From Cadophora sp. MPI-SDFR-AT-0126 (taxonomy: Eukaryota > Ascomycota > Leotiomycetes > Helotiales > Ploettnerulaceae), in contig JAGMVK010000014.1 of NCBI GenBank assembly GCA_020747065.1, positions 434,001-498,000 on the forward strand: DNA of 64,000 nt, read 5' to 3'. Below are positions 24,165-35,873 of this stretch, one piece after another. The position numbers and the translations under genes were made by a program. The notes below the pieces were generated by a model that was not told where the DNA came from, did no database searches, and saw only the letters and a program-made list of their open reading frames with translations. Every line of letters begins with the position of its first letter. Position 1 is the stretch's first letter.

Positions 24165-26267
24165 ATGAAGACCACTTATACCGCTCTTGCGGTTCTCGCC
24201 GCCGGCGCTGAACTCGCCTCCGCAGTATGTAACTAGATCTAATGTCACATACAACTTTGCTGACATGAATACAGTCTTTCTTCGATTCCTCGAAGTTCTC
24301 CTGTCCCTCCAACACCAACAATGAGTGTAACGCTCAACAATCCAGCGGCTTTGACTGGACTAGCTTGAACCTTGGATCATTCCAAAACTACGGTGACTTC
24401 TCGTTCTCTGGCTGGTCGTGTGCTGGTTCATTCGGCTCTGGCAAGAAGCGAGATGTTCTTACCGGACGTACATTCCAAGACAAGTGCATCACTGGCAAGG
24501 CTTCCCACGACAAGTCGAGCTCTCCATCCTTCGGCTGTGGCTCATCCCCATCCGTCAAGGATTTCTCCGTCACTGAGTTCGAGGTTTCCGTTGAGTTCGA
24601 CTGTGAGCTCGAGTTCCACTACGAGATGCCCGACAAATCTACTTGCAAGCAGAAGTCTCACTGCTCCAAGGGTGGATCTGTTGTCAAGAACTCCCAGTGC
24701 GGTGGAGCCAAGAGCGTCACTGTCGTCTACCCAACTCAGACCAAGGGAACCGGAACTACTAAGACTGCTTGCAGCCTCGGTGTCCACAGCATGTCATTCG
24801 ACTGTAACTCTGCCTCTTCCACCAAGGTCTACTCCACCAAGAGCATTAAGAGCACATCTGTGGCAACTACCCCAGCTACAACTCTTGCAACTACCACTTC
24901 CGTTCCATTGACCTCTTCTTCGGTTGTTGAATCATCGAGCTCTGCCGCCAGCTCTACCAGCTCTGTCAGCATCCCAGAGACCACCTCGACTTCCGTTGTC
25001 ATCGAATCCACATCGAGCACCGCCAGCATTCCAGAGACTACTTCAGTTTACAGCGCCAGCTCCACTGGATTCTTCAACAGCTCTAGCAGCGTCGTTGTTC
25101 CATCCTCGTCCGCTCCAGAAGTCAGCAGCAGCTCTGTTGTCCTTACCACATCTTCAGCTATCGGAACTACCTCTGCTCCATCGTCGGCTGTTGAGACTAC
25201 ATCTGCTTCAATCACTAGCTACACCTCCGTCGATGTCGTCACTGTCATGTAAGCCTTGCTCCGCCTTGAATGTACTTCGTGAATTCTAACACATTGATAG
25301 TGAAACTACCTCCACGACTGTCTGCCCAGTCACTCTTACTCACGTCACTGGAGGCACTACATCCACAGTCGCAACTACCATCTCTCACGTGACTGAAGGT
25401 ACCACCAGCATTGAGACTACATCCGTCCCATATGTCACCGGAGGAACTACAAGCATTGAGATTGGCACAACCACATCTACCATTGTCTCAACCGTCACCT
25501 CGACAGTCTGCACCAAGTGTTCCGCTGCCAGCGTCACGGAGATTGCCTCGACTACCTCGTCTGCCTCCGGCCCAGTCGAGACTGCTCCTTGCCCAGCTGT
25601 CCTCCCATCCTGCTTGAACACCTGGTTGTTCTCTGAGGGCTGCTCTTCCAACACTGATGCTGACTGCTACTGCCCATCTGAGACCTTCGTCAAGAACGTC
25701 TTTGACTGTCTCTCTGCCCACGCTGCCGATGATGATGAGATCGCCGAGGCCCAGACCTACTTCCAGGGTATCTGCGCACCACACATTCCCCAGAACCCAG
25801 CTATTGTCACCGGTGCTACCACAGCTCTTACGACAACTGCTGCCCCAACTGCCACACCAGTCCCAGTCACAACCATCCAGGTCTACACCACCCTGACTGT
25901 CCCATGTGTCGAGTCTACTGGCATCTCATCCGGATCCGTCATCCCATCCAGCTCAACCACTACCCTCCTCTCCACCTACCTGACCGTTCCCCAAGTCATC
26001 TTCACCACCGTCACTGGAACCTCAACCGTGTCTGCTGATCTCGTTGCCGGCACCCCAGCCAGCAACCCAGCAACCACCACCCCAGCTGAGGTCTACTCCA
26101 CCATCCCCATCCCATCAGGCACCCTCTCAGTCTCCAAGACCGCAGCAGGAAACCTGTCCGCCACTGCCACCCCATCGACCATCGTGTCCACCGGCAGCGG
26201 AGCCCAAAATACCTTCGCCTTCGGAGCCAGCTTCGCTGCTCTGATCGTCGCTGTCTTGGCTCTGTAA
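24165..26267 (+). CDS. GPI-anchored CFEM-type cell-wall protein
   Basis: Three exons, 24165-24224, 24275-25248 and 25301-26267, encode 666 residues. A signal peptide (1-20) exactly fills exon 1. An N-terminal cysteine-containing globular module (about 21-205, with motifs FSCPSNTNN, SSGFDWTSL, FEVSVEFD and QCGGAKSVTVVYP) is followed by a Ser/Thr stalk. Tandem HVT-x-GTTS repeats lie near 350-395, and a CFEM-like domain spans Cys442 to Cys503. That domain has seven cysteines rather than eight; the position after CLSAH is Ala. A second Thr-rich stalk and a hydrophobic GPI signal (FAFGASFAALIVAVLAL) end the protein. The architecture matches Aspergillus-type GPI-anchored CFEM proteins of the cell wall. 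Possible roles are wall stability, haem or iron handling, or surface masking; the sequence does not choose between them. Confidence 0.9.
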
Positions 26268-27447
26268 ATGAGGCATATGTCAACAAACCACGGATATCTT
26301 TCCCTTCCGACTCATGCATTCAAAAAAGGCGTTATATATACACATTACATTCGATACCATTTTCACAGGTTGGTTCTATGCATTTGGGGAAACACTCTTG
26401 GTCTCGCTTTGGGACTTTACGGTCAGACGGCCAGACTCATGTTCAGGATGACATGGGCACAACATGATGGATAGAGAGCTGTGAGCGCACACGCAGCCGT
26501 AATGGGAATGGAGGAGAGGGGGTGAGGTGAGGAGGAGAGAGATATGCTTCTATAGTTGTCACAAGCACTTTAATTAGAGATTTGCTGTGGTGGTGGTGTG
26601 TGCATACAATAGAAGAAGAAACGTTCAAATACCTGTGCTTCCCGAGCATCCTTTCATCATCTTTCGTGAAGCCTCCATTATATAACAACTTGTGAATAGC
26701 GAAAATATACAGTTACTTTCCTGCACCCAAAGCATAATCCACGTAGGTAGAATCCTCAGCACGAGCATACTGCCACCTCCGTCCTCTTCCAGACTACAAG
26801 CCACATCACCCCTCTGTGCTGCTGAGACAAGCGAGCCTGGAATGTAACTAACCGGTAAGGGTGTAATTTCGATAGAGTTCTTGTTTGACAAGCTCTCTGA
26901 GTTCGTGGAGATCCTATTGTTTGGACGCTGTCGAAGAATATTGGTGATGAGGGGTGCTTCGAGATGATTTTGAGGTCGTCGATTTGTCATGATTTCACTG
27001 GTGATTTAAATGGGTAATCCTCATAGTGGTCTATATGTATGCGAATTTGCATGTTGGAGTAAATCTGTACGACGTTATAGCGGAGATACTTACAAGTGCT
27101 CTGTCATGTGTTGATAGGTCTTCCTTTTCAATCCGAGAGACACGCGATTGGCCCTACAAATTCAGAGGACAAACGTTCGAACATGACCGATTAGCCTTGA
27201 TGGAAGTTACGTCATAAACAATGCAACGATTAACATAACAGATACTGAGAAAGAGCCAATGACTTTTGTTCCATTCCGTACACTGTCAGTGCGTGTACTG
27301 CCCAACTGCTATCTATGTATGCCCGAGACGCCCGCCCTTGCATCCATCTTGTGCATTTCCATTTCATTTCATTTTGTCGTCAATCATCATGGTCATTTCA
27401 AGTGGTAGTGTCTGCCAGCAGCCTCACTCATCCCAACTTCAGGATGG
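26268..27447. other. Convergent intergenic region
   Basis: About 1.2 kb between the convergent CFEM and BAR-SH3 genes. It holds their 3' regions. A 121-codon minus-strand frame (26625-26990) has no recognisable features and is not called. Confidence 0.45.
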
Positions 27448-28945
27448 TCAAGTAAGCTTGCAGTAATTTGCTGGGAAGCTGCCTTTTACGCCACGCAGTT
27501 CACCATCCCACCAATCGTCCGTACTGTCTGTCTTCTTGAGGACTTTGATCTGGTCTCCTTCCTTGAAACTCAGATCACCTTGACTCTGACCTTGGAAATC
27601 ATACAGAGCCACAGCGAAGGTGCCGAAGTTCTGAGAACCAATGCGTTTCGGGGGCGGCGGCGGTGGTTTCTTTTTCTGAACTGGATTTGTGGTTGAGGAT
27701 CGCTGGAAGTAATCCATGCTGGGTCCTGCGGGAGAATGTGCTGAATATGATGAAACAGGAGTCAGATGGGTTGAGTAGTCTGGCGGTGAATAGACTGGCG
27801 TTGGTTCTGGAGAAGGTGTAGGCTGGGGAGCTGGGGGAGCGACAGTTGCTATCTGATTCGATGATGGAATCCGCATCACTCGTTTCTCTGGATGTGGAGA
27901 AACTGATTGCGAACCAGGACCTTGGGAGGACGGTCGTCGATTTGCAAAACCGTTACGGACATTGAGGCCAGTCGTTGAAGGCTTACGAGCTCCGTCGTCG
28001 CCTATAGCCATGGGCTGATGGATAGCTTTTCCACGGGCAATCACCGGGATTCCTTCAATGTCCTTCTGAATCGGCTTGAAATCACTATTCCAAGTTGAAA
28101 TGACATCCTCCATAGCTGGTGGTGGCGAGGCAAAACCAGTATCCTCGCAGTAATTGTGAAGTGCGGTGTAGTATTGAGCCAAAATGGTATTTTGAATCAT
28201 GATCTGAACAGCAAGCAGGTGAGGTAGGATTGAGAATGCGGCGGCAATGATAGGAGGGAGGGTTTCCCGAAGAGACTCATCCGCGAACTTGAAGTCCTAT
28301 AGGGCAAATCAGTTTCAGAGCTTAAAGCATGAGGCTTCAGAACCATACCTCTGCAGCTCTTGCCAATTCCTCCTCAGCTTTCACCAGAGCAGCATTTTCC
28401 CTGTCTGTGCGCTTGACCTTTCTCTGGTAATTGTTGACCTTGTCAATGTAACGCTCCCAGTCAAGCCTCTTGTTTTCTCTCTTCTTGATGACTTTCCGTA
28501 TGGGTTGAATGTAATCCTTTGCTTCTGTAGCAGGCTTGATAACTCGGGACTCCATCATATTGACCTCTTCTAGAAGATCGGTCTTCAGATCTGTGTACAC
28601 GTCCTTCAATTTGGAGGTTCGATCGAGTTGTGGCCGCGATGTCATAACATGGCTCCTGCCATGTCCGTCCCCAGCACCGACAATAGGATTGTACAGTTCT
28701 TCGAATAGGGTGCTTGCTGATACGTTGATGCCGAGAATTGAAACCCATGCGTCTCTCCAAGCTTTGGAAGCTTCGATAATCTGTTGTGCAAGGTTAGCCA
28801 TGTTTTTCTAATCTTCCTCCAGTTCACGAACCTTAGTGAGCACTTTGTCCGCATCCTCGTAATCATTGAGCAGTACAGATACACTCGCCTTGTCTCCTGC
28901 TCCCTTGTGCGTAAGCTTGCCAAATTGGCGGTGCAAGGAGTTCAT
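27448..28945 (-). CDS. BAR and SH3 domain protein (amphiphysin/Rvs167-like)
   Basis: Three exons read on the minus strand, 28945-28832, 28780-28349 and 28296-27448, encode 464 residues. The BAR domain spans roughly 15-250. It includes VLLNDYEDADKVLTK joined across the 51-nt first intron to IIEASKAWRDAWVSIL, then the basic stretch RKVIKKRENKRLDWE and LRETLPPIIAAAFS. A Pro/Ser-rich linker ending in KKKPPPPPPKR leads to a C-terminal SH3 domain (405-464) with ALYDFQGQ, DWWDGEL and GSFPANYCKL. The polyproline run could bind SH3 domains, including its own. Such proteins bend membranes and link them to actin at endocytic sites. An in-frame TAA just upstream supports the start at 28945. An ATG at 28801 lies inside intron 1 and is not used in this model. 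Confidence 0.92.
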
Positions 28946-29738
28946 GGCGAAGAATTAGTCGGTCTGCGTGACTGTTGCCTGGAATATTGGTAACGAGTGG
29001 GCTTTGCCAAAGTTACCCGTTGAACAGGCGATGTTCTGCTATTCCCTGATGTTGGGGTTGGAATGTTCAAGAGAAAGGACAGAAAAGAAGGAGGAATTGC
29101 AATTGGCACAGCCTCGACACGTGAAGAGACCGTAATTAGGTCCAAAGGCTGGCGTTCACAAGTGCGTTGAGTGCTGCGGTGGGATGAAGATGAAACGCAT
29201 GTAGGCGGGGGAAAAGCAGGGCACACTCAAGCCAACGCTGCTCCGCCTAAAACGACAAAGATCCAACACCGACTACCTACCAACCTACCTCTGGTTCGTC
29301 TCCTCCCGGAAATGCGGCAAAGAAAGCATAAATGTGGTCATTGACATGAACGAGTGGCTCCAGACTCATGCTAGATACGACACGCAACCCAGACGAGCCT
29401 ATTCTAAGCTTCCGTATGGACTTGACGTGAGTGAAGGATGGAAGGATCGGAAGGGAGAAAGAGAAAGAGAAAATCGCTGATGCTGATGGTGCTGGAGTTC
29501 TATTTTGCTTGGCTCTATGAGACTGCCAGATGATTGGCCGCGAGGAAAGGCTATCTGGTCTCCACGTGACTACGCTCCGTTCAGTGAGGAAAACGCGTCG
29601 CGTGGAATTTCTGTCCTCGATGTCCCGCGTCTGCTTCATGACATCTACCACCAACTGGCGGCCGTCCGATCGATGCCTTGATGCGCGCATATCATTCGAG
29701 GCCATGACTCACTCTCTACACAGACAGTTGAGAATGCC
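28946..29738. promoter_or_regulatory. Shared divergent promoter region, BAR-SH3 / Dbl2-like
   Basis: These 793 bases separate two divergent genes and must contain both promoters. Frames within it (for example 29277-29705 on the minus strand) lack any recognisable domain. No specific site could be assigned. Confidence 0.5.
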
Positions 29739-32700
29739 ATGGCGATAGCTGCCCACCAAGGGACAATGTCTGCCACTATGGATGTCCCGCAATCTCAAAA
29801 TACCGCGCCGGTTCTCGAATTCCGATGTCTTTACACTTCAGATCTCCGGCGGAAGCAGAAACGATGGCAGGATGGCAGACTAAAGTTCCACACTTTCAAC
29901 AAACGGGTCATGGTGTACGACGAGAAGTCCAATTTCGTAGGTGACACACATTGGAAGGGTGGTCTGGATTTTAATGAGGGGGAGGAGTTGGAACTGGAGA
30001 GAGGGGGCATATTGGTCGAAGTTGGAGAATGCATTGGAAGAAGGGACCAGGATCTCACCGAACTGGTAGATAAACGAGTGAAGGAAAGGGAAGAGAGAAT
30101 GGCGGCGAAGGTAGCGCATGCTTCTCCATCGGCATCATTTCTACGAAATCCAGGAACACCAGCGGGGTCAGCCCTGCTACGTCCAAAGCCACTAAATGCT
30201 ATGTTGACCCCAACTGGTCATTACGGCAGAGCTGTGGTGCCTACTACTTCGCCATTTGAGGACAGGCAGGCTGCGAATAGAGATGAGAATGAGCCTCCAG
30301 CCAAGAGAAGGAAGCAAAATGATGCGACTTCTAGCAGAAATGGCTATGCCCAGAACCTCATTGGTGCAACTCTATCATTGAGTTCGTCAAAACCTTCGAG
30401 TACCCCGACGATACGATATGAGCCGTTCAGAGCTCGAAAGGTGCTGCAGACGCATCCGGACGCTATCGACCTCACGCTCGACGACGATGAAGAACGTAGA
30501 GCTAGTGATGTCAGACGGAAGATTGCGATAGAGCAACGAGCTGCGATCGAAAGACCTCTTCCTAGGCAGAAAAGGCGGAAGAAGTCACCTCCAGCGAAAG
30601 GCGGATATGCTAGCAATCTGACTGGAACGCCGCTCATGTTGTCTCGATCCGAACCCAAGCCGTCACTTAGGACTATGATGACAAAGGCGCCGGTGCAACA
30701 ACAGACCCATGAAGATATAGATGACACTTCTGCCTCAGGGCTCCAAGCTGACCTAAAGAACCACGAACTAGCTCTCGTCAGACCCTCTCTTGTCGCGAAG
30801 AAATCAGAAGTGGCCCAGGCAAGACATCAGCATGTGGAACAATCTTCCTCGAAAGAGGGAAACAGCTCCTCAGATTCTGAAGCAGCTCCTAGACGTTCTT
30901 CATGCCCAACAGAAAAGCAAATTCAAGGTCAACCTAGACATCAGGACATTGAGCAGTCTTCGTCGGAAGAAGATAGCTCTGAAAACATCAAACCACCGAC
31001 ACAGACGTCGATCAAAAGAGCGAGGAAAGGAAAAGAAATGACTCATCAAGGCAGGAATCAAGCTGGTCAAGATTCATCAATTGAAATGGAGGACAATCTG
31101 GTTGACATGAAAGTCTCACCCATGACAGGTTTCAGAAAAGCAGCATCCAAAGTTAAGCGACCAATCGCGCCAACTAGACATCTTGAGGTCGATTCATCTT
31201 CTGCTGTCGAGCTTGAATCTTCTCCTCAAACGCCTCCTAGGGCTCGGAAGAAGCAGAAAGAAGTCACGGCTCCAGCATGTACAAAGGTTTCAAAAGCAAC
31301 TCCAGGCTTCCAATCCCGCTCTCCCTCCCCATCACGAAGCGAAAGAGTGGCACCTGCTTTGCAACTGGATGGCAGCTTCAATAGATCACCTGCTGTTCAG
31401 AAATCGACCGCTGCTGAGCTCACACCAAATTGGTCCATGTCGGCACTACGAATAAAATCAAGACCGCGCCAGAAGATGATGATGCTCATGAACCGGCCAA
31501 GTTCGCGCCCATCTGCGTCTAATACATCATTTGAGGGTAGTAGTCGGCCGACCGCACCGCCTCCGTCGAAGCTGAGAGCAGCTTCTGACGAGGTGGTACT
31601 GTCCCAGGCAACGATACGCCTGAATACATTCTCTGAGAAACAGAAGGCAGAGTTGGAGGCACGCTTAAAACGCGCCAGACCTAAGCCACCTATGGGTGAA
31701 ATAGTATCCTCTGATCCCGATAGCGGAATTGACCATGAGACAAGCGACCTGCCCTTGACTCGAAAACAAAAGCCCTTGCAGAAGCAGGGAGAAAATGTCA
31801 AGCGGACCTATCAAAAGTCAAGTATCGTTGATGGATCAACCAAGCCACAGCCTATACTTTCTCTTGGGAACAAGCTTATGGCAGAAACATCAAGTCCTGT
31901 TAATGTTGATCAGTCTAGCCAGTCCAGAGAATATTTCCCTTCCCCGAAGGTGGCATCAGCAGAGGTTCAAAGAAAAGAGCAGAGCCATTCACTGTCCAAT
32001 CCGTCCCCTCCGATGAGAAAGCCTCCAGATCCTGAAATCAACATACCATCTCCAGCTGCAACATCACGTAACAATGAGGCAACTCTTCCTCGCAGCCAAT
32101 CGAAGCTGCAAACAACAATTGCAGCTCCGGAAAATATCGAAGAGAATCTGGCGGAGTTTACAGGAGAGCATTTTCGAACGGTCACGAAGAATACAGTACA
32201 TTCAGAAAGCATTGGTGCAGAGAGCCCAGCCTGCAGTAAAGCGCAGAGGCCACCGCCCGAAAAAGACAGATTTGAAGAGAGAGCAACTCTCAAGAAGTCG
32301 CCTGAAGAGCCTGAGACTGCTGTCCAGGGGAATTTGAAGGACCCATCAGTCCAAAACATCTCGACCAGGAGAGGCTCCTTTACCAGCAATGATGAAAGTC
32401 CTTTCGGAAATATCACTTCGAATGGCGACGAAAGCCAGGCGTGTCTAGAGCGCAGCAACCCTCCTGGGCAACTCGAGGACGAGCCGCCTTCTTTACCGGC
32501 TGACATTGAAGTCCTTGAAATTGCTGGCGGTGTCATGCAATCTTCAACATCTCGCTTCCGAGCAATGATAAATCCCTCATCGAGGGCGACAGATTTGCCA
32601 TCCAGGACAAACTCGTCGCATATCGAGTCGATCGAAACAACAAGATCACAATCATTGGATCTTTCCGAAGGCCAGCCGGGACCAAGCAAGGAGGCGGTCA

Positions 32701-33134
32701 AACCTACTCCCAAATCACCCCCGCCCGTTGAGAAAGCGTTGAACGAAAGGCCAGAGCCTTGCAGTAATATAGGCTTCACTGCAGCAACGAAATCGGCAGC
32801 CCTAAATACCCCGGATGTGGCGAGTACTGATTCAAAGATGGGGCCGCCCAGGGCCAGGTTGGCAAACCCTGCAACCCGGGGCAAGTCTCTGCAGTCTTTG
32901 GCTGCCAATACAGTCGATACGATGAACCCGTTGTTCAATTCAATCCCTCCACCAGCTCCCAGATTATGGAGCAGAGTGGAAAGGAATCTTGAACGGACCA
33001 ACAGCGATCTTGACAGGGCAAGCGAAGGTCTACTGAAAAAAGCACCGGCAGGCGGGCCCTGGAGTCGAGAGGCGTTCGATCTTTTTGGGATTCATGGGCC
33101 TCCCAGGGTGGAGACTGAAATTCCCGCTACCTAG
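29739..33134 (+). CDS. Dbl2/Mte1/ZGRF1-like (DUF2439) recombination protein
   Basis: A single exon of 1131 residues. The N-terminal ~100 residues match the DUF2439/ZGRF1 N-terminal domain: FRCLYTSDLRRKQKRWQDG, FHTFNKRVMVYDE and the GG-ILVEVGECIGRRDQDL ending. The remainder is long, polar and probably disordered, with basic RRKQN/KRRKK clusters that could be nuclear signals. The C terminus has GPWSREAFDLFG, likely a conserved tail motif. Fission yeast Dbl2 and budding yeast Mte1 share the N-terminal domain and act with the Fbh1 or Mph1 helicases at recombination intermediates and telomeres; a similar nuclear role is inferred. Two internal motif repeats are described in the findings. The first ATG has a good context (CCATGG); a second ATG ten codons later is an alternative start. 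Confidence 0.85.
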   Translation: MAIAAHQGTMSATMDVPQSQNTAPVLEFRCLYTSDLRRKQKRWQDGRLKFHTFNKRVMVYDEKSNFVGDTHWKGGLDFNEGEELELERGGILVEVGECIGRRDQDLTELVDKRVKEREERMAAKVAHASPSASFLRNPGTPAGSALLRPKPLNAMLTPTGHYGRAVVPTTSPFEDRQAANRDENEPPAKRRKQNDATSSRNGYAQNLIGATLSLSSSKPSSTPTIRYEPFRARKVLQTHPDAIDLTLDDDEERRASDVRRKIAIEQRAAIERPLPRQKRRKKSPPAKGGYASNLTGTPLMLSRSEPKPSLRTMMTKAPVQQQTHEDIDDTSASGLQADLKNHELALVRPSLVAKKSEVAQARHQHVEQSSSKEGNSSSDSEAAPRRSSCPTEKQIQGQPRHQDIEQSSSEEDSSENIKPPTQTSIKRARKGKEMTHQGRNQAGQDSSIEMEDNLVDMKVSPMTGFRKAASKVKRPIAPTRHLEVDSSSAVELESSPQTPPRARKKQKEVTAPACTKVSKATPGFQSRSPSPSRSERVAPALQLDGSFNRSPAVQKSTAAELTPNWSMSALRIKSRPRQKMMMLMNRPSSRPSASNTSFEGSSRPTAPPPSKLRAASDEVVLSQATIRLNTFSEKQKAELEARLKRARPKPPMGEIVSSDPDSGIDHETSDLPLTRKQKPLQKQGENVKRTYQKSSIVDGSTKPQPILSLGNKLMAETSSPVNVDQSSQSREYFPSPKVASAEVQRKEQSHSLSNPSPPMRKPPDPEINIPSPAATSRNNEATLPRSQSKLQTTIAAPENIEENLAEFTGEHFRTVTKNTVHSESIGAESPACSKAQRPPPEKDRFEERATLKKSPEEPETAVQGNLKDPSVQNISTRRGSFTSNDESPFGNITSNGDESQACLERSNPPGQLEDEPPSLPADIEVLEIAGGVMQSSTSRFRAMINPSSRATDLPSRTNSSHIESIETTRSQSLDLSEGQPGPSKEAVKPTPKSPPPVEKALNERPEPCSNIGFTAATKSAALNTPDVASTDSKMGPPRARLANPATRGKSLQSLAANTVDTMNPLFNSIPPPAPRLWSRVERNLERTNSDLDRASEGLLKKAPAGGPWSREAFDLFGIHGPPRVETEIPAT

Positions 33135-34303
33135 CTGCTCCTGCTGCACAGGGCCTGCTGCACAATGAACATTTTGGACCAAACTGTTTGTTAGTTGTGA
33201 GACAAATCGATCCAGTTGACGTCACGAAGCCACTATCGCATCCCTCTATATAAATCAAATACTAGAACCGGCCTGGCAATTTTCCCACTTCGAAACCCTG
33301 AGGCTTTTTGCACGATAACTTGGTATCAATTGCGCCAGTTCCGCGGATGGGATGAGAGCAGGTCTCAAGTGAGACTGACTCATTTACATGGGAGGCCTTC
33401 AATGAGGCTGACTAGGAATGCAAAAGGAGAGATAAGGGCGAAGGGCAGAAGGCGAAAGGGCAGCTGGAGGCGGTCCTTTGTGTTCCGCCTTGCTTGCCTC
33501 GCCCTTTGCACTTTGCACTTTGCACTTTACCATTTCACGAAGCTTTATAACTTTGAAACAAGCTTATTGTCACTTTACAGTTGTACATTCTCGTGTCTTT
33601 CGTGCTTCGCCTCGGGAAACCGGCACGATGAGGTCAGAATATTGTTTTCGTGCAATTGAGGATACTGTCGCAATTGTACAGTCGATGATGCTACTGCCCC
33701 GCTGAAGTGAGTGCAGCGCGGGTTGGCTCAGCCACGATCCAATTTCGCTTCAGTGCCAGCCCTCAATCACCCAAGCCTCGCCCCGTCGCAATCCGGATCT
33801 ACTGTTCCCAATTATTGGGCAGCGAGCAAAAGTGCAATCGATGGCTTCGGCGCAATCAGTTTATGCAGTCGCGCGCAGGCAACGGCCTCGTTTTCACCGC
33901 TCGATTGGACGTCCCTTTGACCGGTCGCGAGTACGTGTCGCCCTCTTTTCGACACCGAAATGCTGAGCTGAGGTTGGGTCGGTTGACGTCGGGCATGCGC
34001 CCTCGAGAACCTACACTGCCTTTCTGCCTCACGGCGGAGCCCTGCGCCTACTTTCCATCAATATATACAGACAATCGCCGCCGCACTGCACAGGTAGGTG
34101 AGATCTCTATTATTCGTACCGCTTAAAAGTTCTCGACTCTTTTTCAAACCTTTAATTTCATTTCGTACAAAAGACTCAAGGTCGGCCGCTGCTTCAACCA
34201 GGACACTGCCTGCGGCGACAGGTGCCTGACATCCCACCCACCAACCACAGCGACCGTCAGCCTCGAGTCTCCCTCACCCACCAAACATTTTCTTTTGTCA
34301 AAC
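33135..34303. other. Intergenic region before the first half-zinc-cluster gene
   Basis: About 1.2 kb. It has a TATATAAA box near 33247 and a small triple repeat of TTTGCAC near 33.5 kb. A frame at 33707-34126 shows no domain. It probably holds the promoter and a long leader of the next gene. Confidence 0.45.
33498..33525. repeat. Short tandem repeat CTTTGCA
   Basis: About three adjacent copies of the 7-base unit CTTTGCA, degenerating at the ends, in noncoding DNA. Confidence 0.5.
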
Positions 34304-35873
34304 ATGGACAGCAACAGAGAGAGGTCTTTGCGCCGCCCGAACCAGACGGCACGATCAAAACATCGCCAGTCTATATCACTATCCATTAGAACCGCCAACC
34401 ATGTAACTCCGCCAGCGATCCGGCAAGCTACCCCGCCCTCCCAACCATACCCGATATATCCCCTACCTATACCGAAAGAAAAAGAAGAAAGAGCTCTAGA
34501 GCTTTACATACAGTACTGCGATGCGCAGCTGAAGGAGAAGGTCGAAAACAGCCAGATAGAACCTCAATCGACTGCTAGCCATCGCGGAGGCTACCACTTA
34601 GCGGTACCTGGGCCTTCCACTGCTCATTCTGTGGCTTCATCTTCGAAATACAGCCGTACTACCTCCGCTTACGATGCCATTACCGACTTGTCTTCTGTCG
34701 TCTCATTTGATGACGAAGATGAACCAACATCCGCGGCAGTCAAGATGGAAGGCGAATTGATGTCTTATAACGGCAAGATTATTAGAACACGGCGAAGAAA
34801 GAAACTTTCTCCTGTAGCAAGGGCGAAAGCGGCTTTAGTACGATATTTGGGCTCATGTTGGGTATGCCGTAGTCGAAGAGTCAAGGTACGCTTCAAAATC
34901 TCTCATGAGCTTTTAGATCTAACAGGAGAAGTGCCCCCTAGAACACCACGATATCGACGTCCTCGAACGGCTCCGTCAGAGACGCTTCGAAACACCGCGG
35001 CTGAAGGTGGAACACAACTCTGGCTCTTCTATCTCGAGCTCTTCACAACAAACTGCAACGTCCATTCATGCGTGGCCGGCTACGGAACCGAGTTTTTCAC
35101 AAACTGACACTTTGATGGGTATTGGAGGAGGAATCGGAGGAGACCTGAATGCAACGCTAGGGACTCTAGATACAAGCCAGCTCGACATTCAATCCCCAGG
35201 AGGAGCAGCCTACGGTGACATAAATCTCGATATACCCGACCCAGCCTCCCGACCCCATTCCGTCTCCTTCGCATCCAACCTCCCAGACTTCGGACCCAGC
35301 CCGTACACCACCTACCAAGACGGGCAAATGCTCGGCATAGGCGTCCAACGCAACGGCTACTTCTGCTGTCAACACCTCGATGGCATCTGTCTTGACTACT
35401 TTCCCACCGACGAAGAACTCCTCACCCATTTCGAAATCGCCCATTTCTCTTTCACGCGGATTGCCCCCGCGCACCGCTTTGTCTGTCTAACTTGCACACA
35501 TCTCAACAACGACCTGATTGGCCCCTGCTCAAATTGCCAATCTGTAGGCACAATCGAGCTCTGGATTTACGGCAATTACATTCGGAGTCCGTCGTTCCAG
35601 AGGCCGGCTCCTGATAGTCTTCAGGATATCGACATTGCGAATTGGACACCCACGACCCTGTTCTCGGAGACGTATACGACGAGTAATCTGGAAGGGTGGG
35701 AGAGAGATGGTGGTGGTGGGTTCGGTAATGGGGGTGGGTATACCGACACAAAGGGTGCTAGGGATTATGGGTATGATTCCCAAGGCGGGGGCGGGAATGT
35801 GAATTTTGGTCCGGGGTCCCAGTATGAGTATCAGCCGAGCAATCATTCGAGTTATAGTACGAACCGGTATTAG
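34304..35873 (+). CDS. Half-zinc-cluster protein with C-terminal zinc fingers
   Basis: Two exons, 34304-34885 and 34932-35873, encode 507 residues. The N-terminal 180 residues are polar, with a basic RTRRRKKLSP patch. The motif C-W-V-C-RSRRVK-C uses Cys185, Cys188 and Cys195 and is followed by PLEHHD. This is the first half of a Zn2Cys6 cluster, with no second half. The intron sits in phase 0 between Lys194 and Cys195. A second AG six bases upstream (ending at 34925) would insert Glu-Lys before the Cys. The C-terminal half has a C2H2-like finger (YFCCQHLDGIC...HFEIAHF, about 35355-35445) and a possible C4 ribbon (CLTC...CSNC, to about 35545). It ends in a Gly/Asn/Tyr-rich tail. It is likely a nuclear DNA-binding regulator, function unknown. 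In-frame coding-like sequence continues past the TAG. Confidence 0.78.

Noticed and set aside
28337..28801. Separate gene starting MANLAQQ within the BAR domain
   Set aside because: That ATG lies inside a 51-nt intron; joining 28832 to 28780 restores the conserved BAR sequence VLTK-IIEASKAW.
31967..33001. 344-codon open frame on the minus strand
   Set aside because: It lies wholly antisense to the Dbl2/Mte1-like gene and its composition mirrors that gene's codons; no domain or signal is recognisable.
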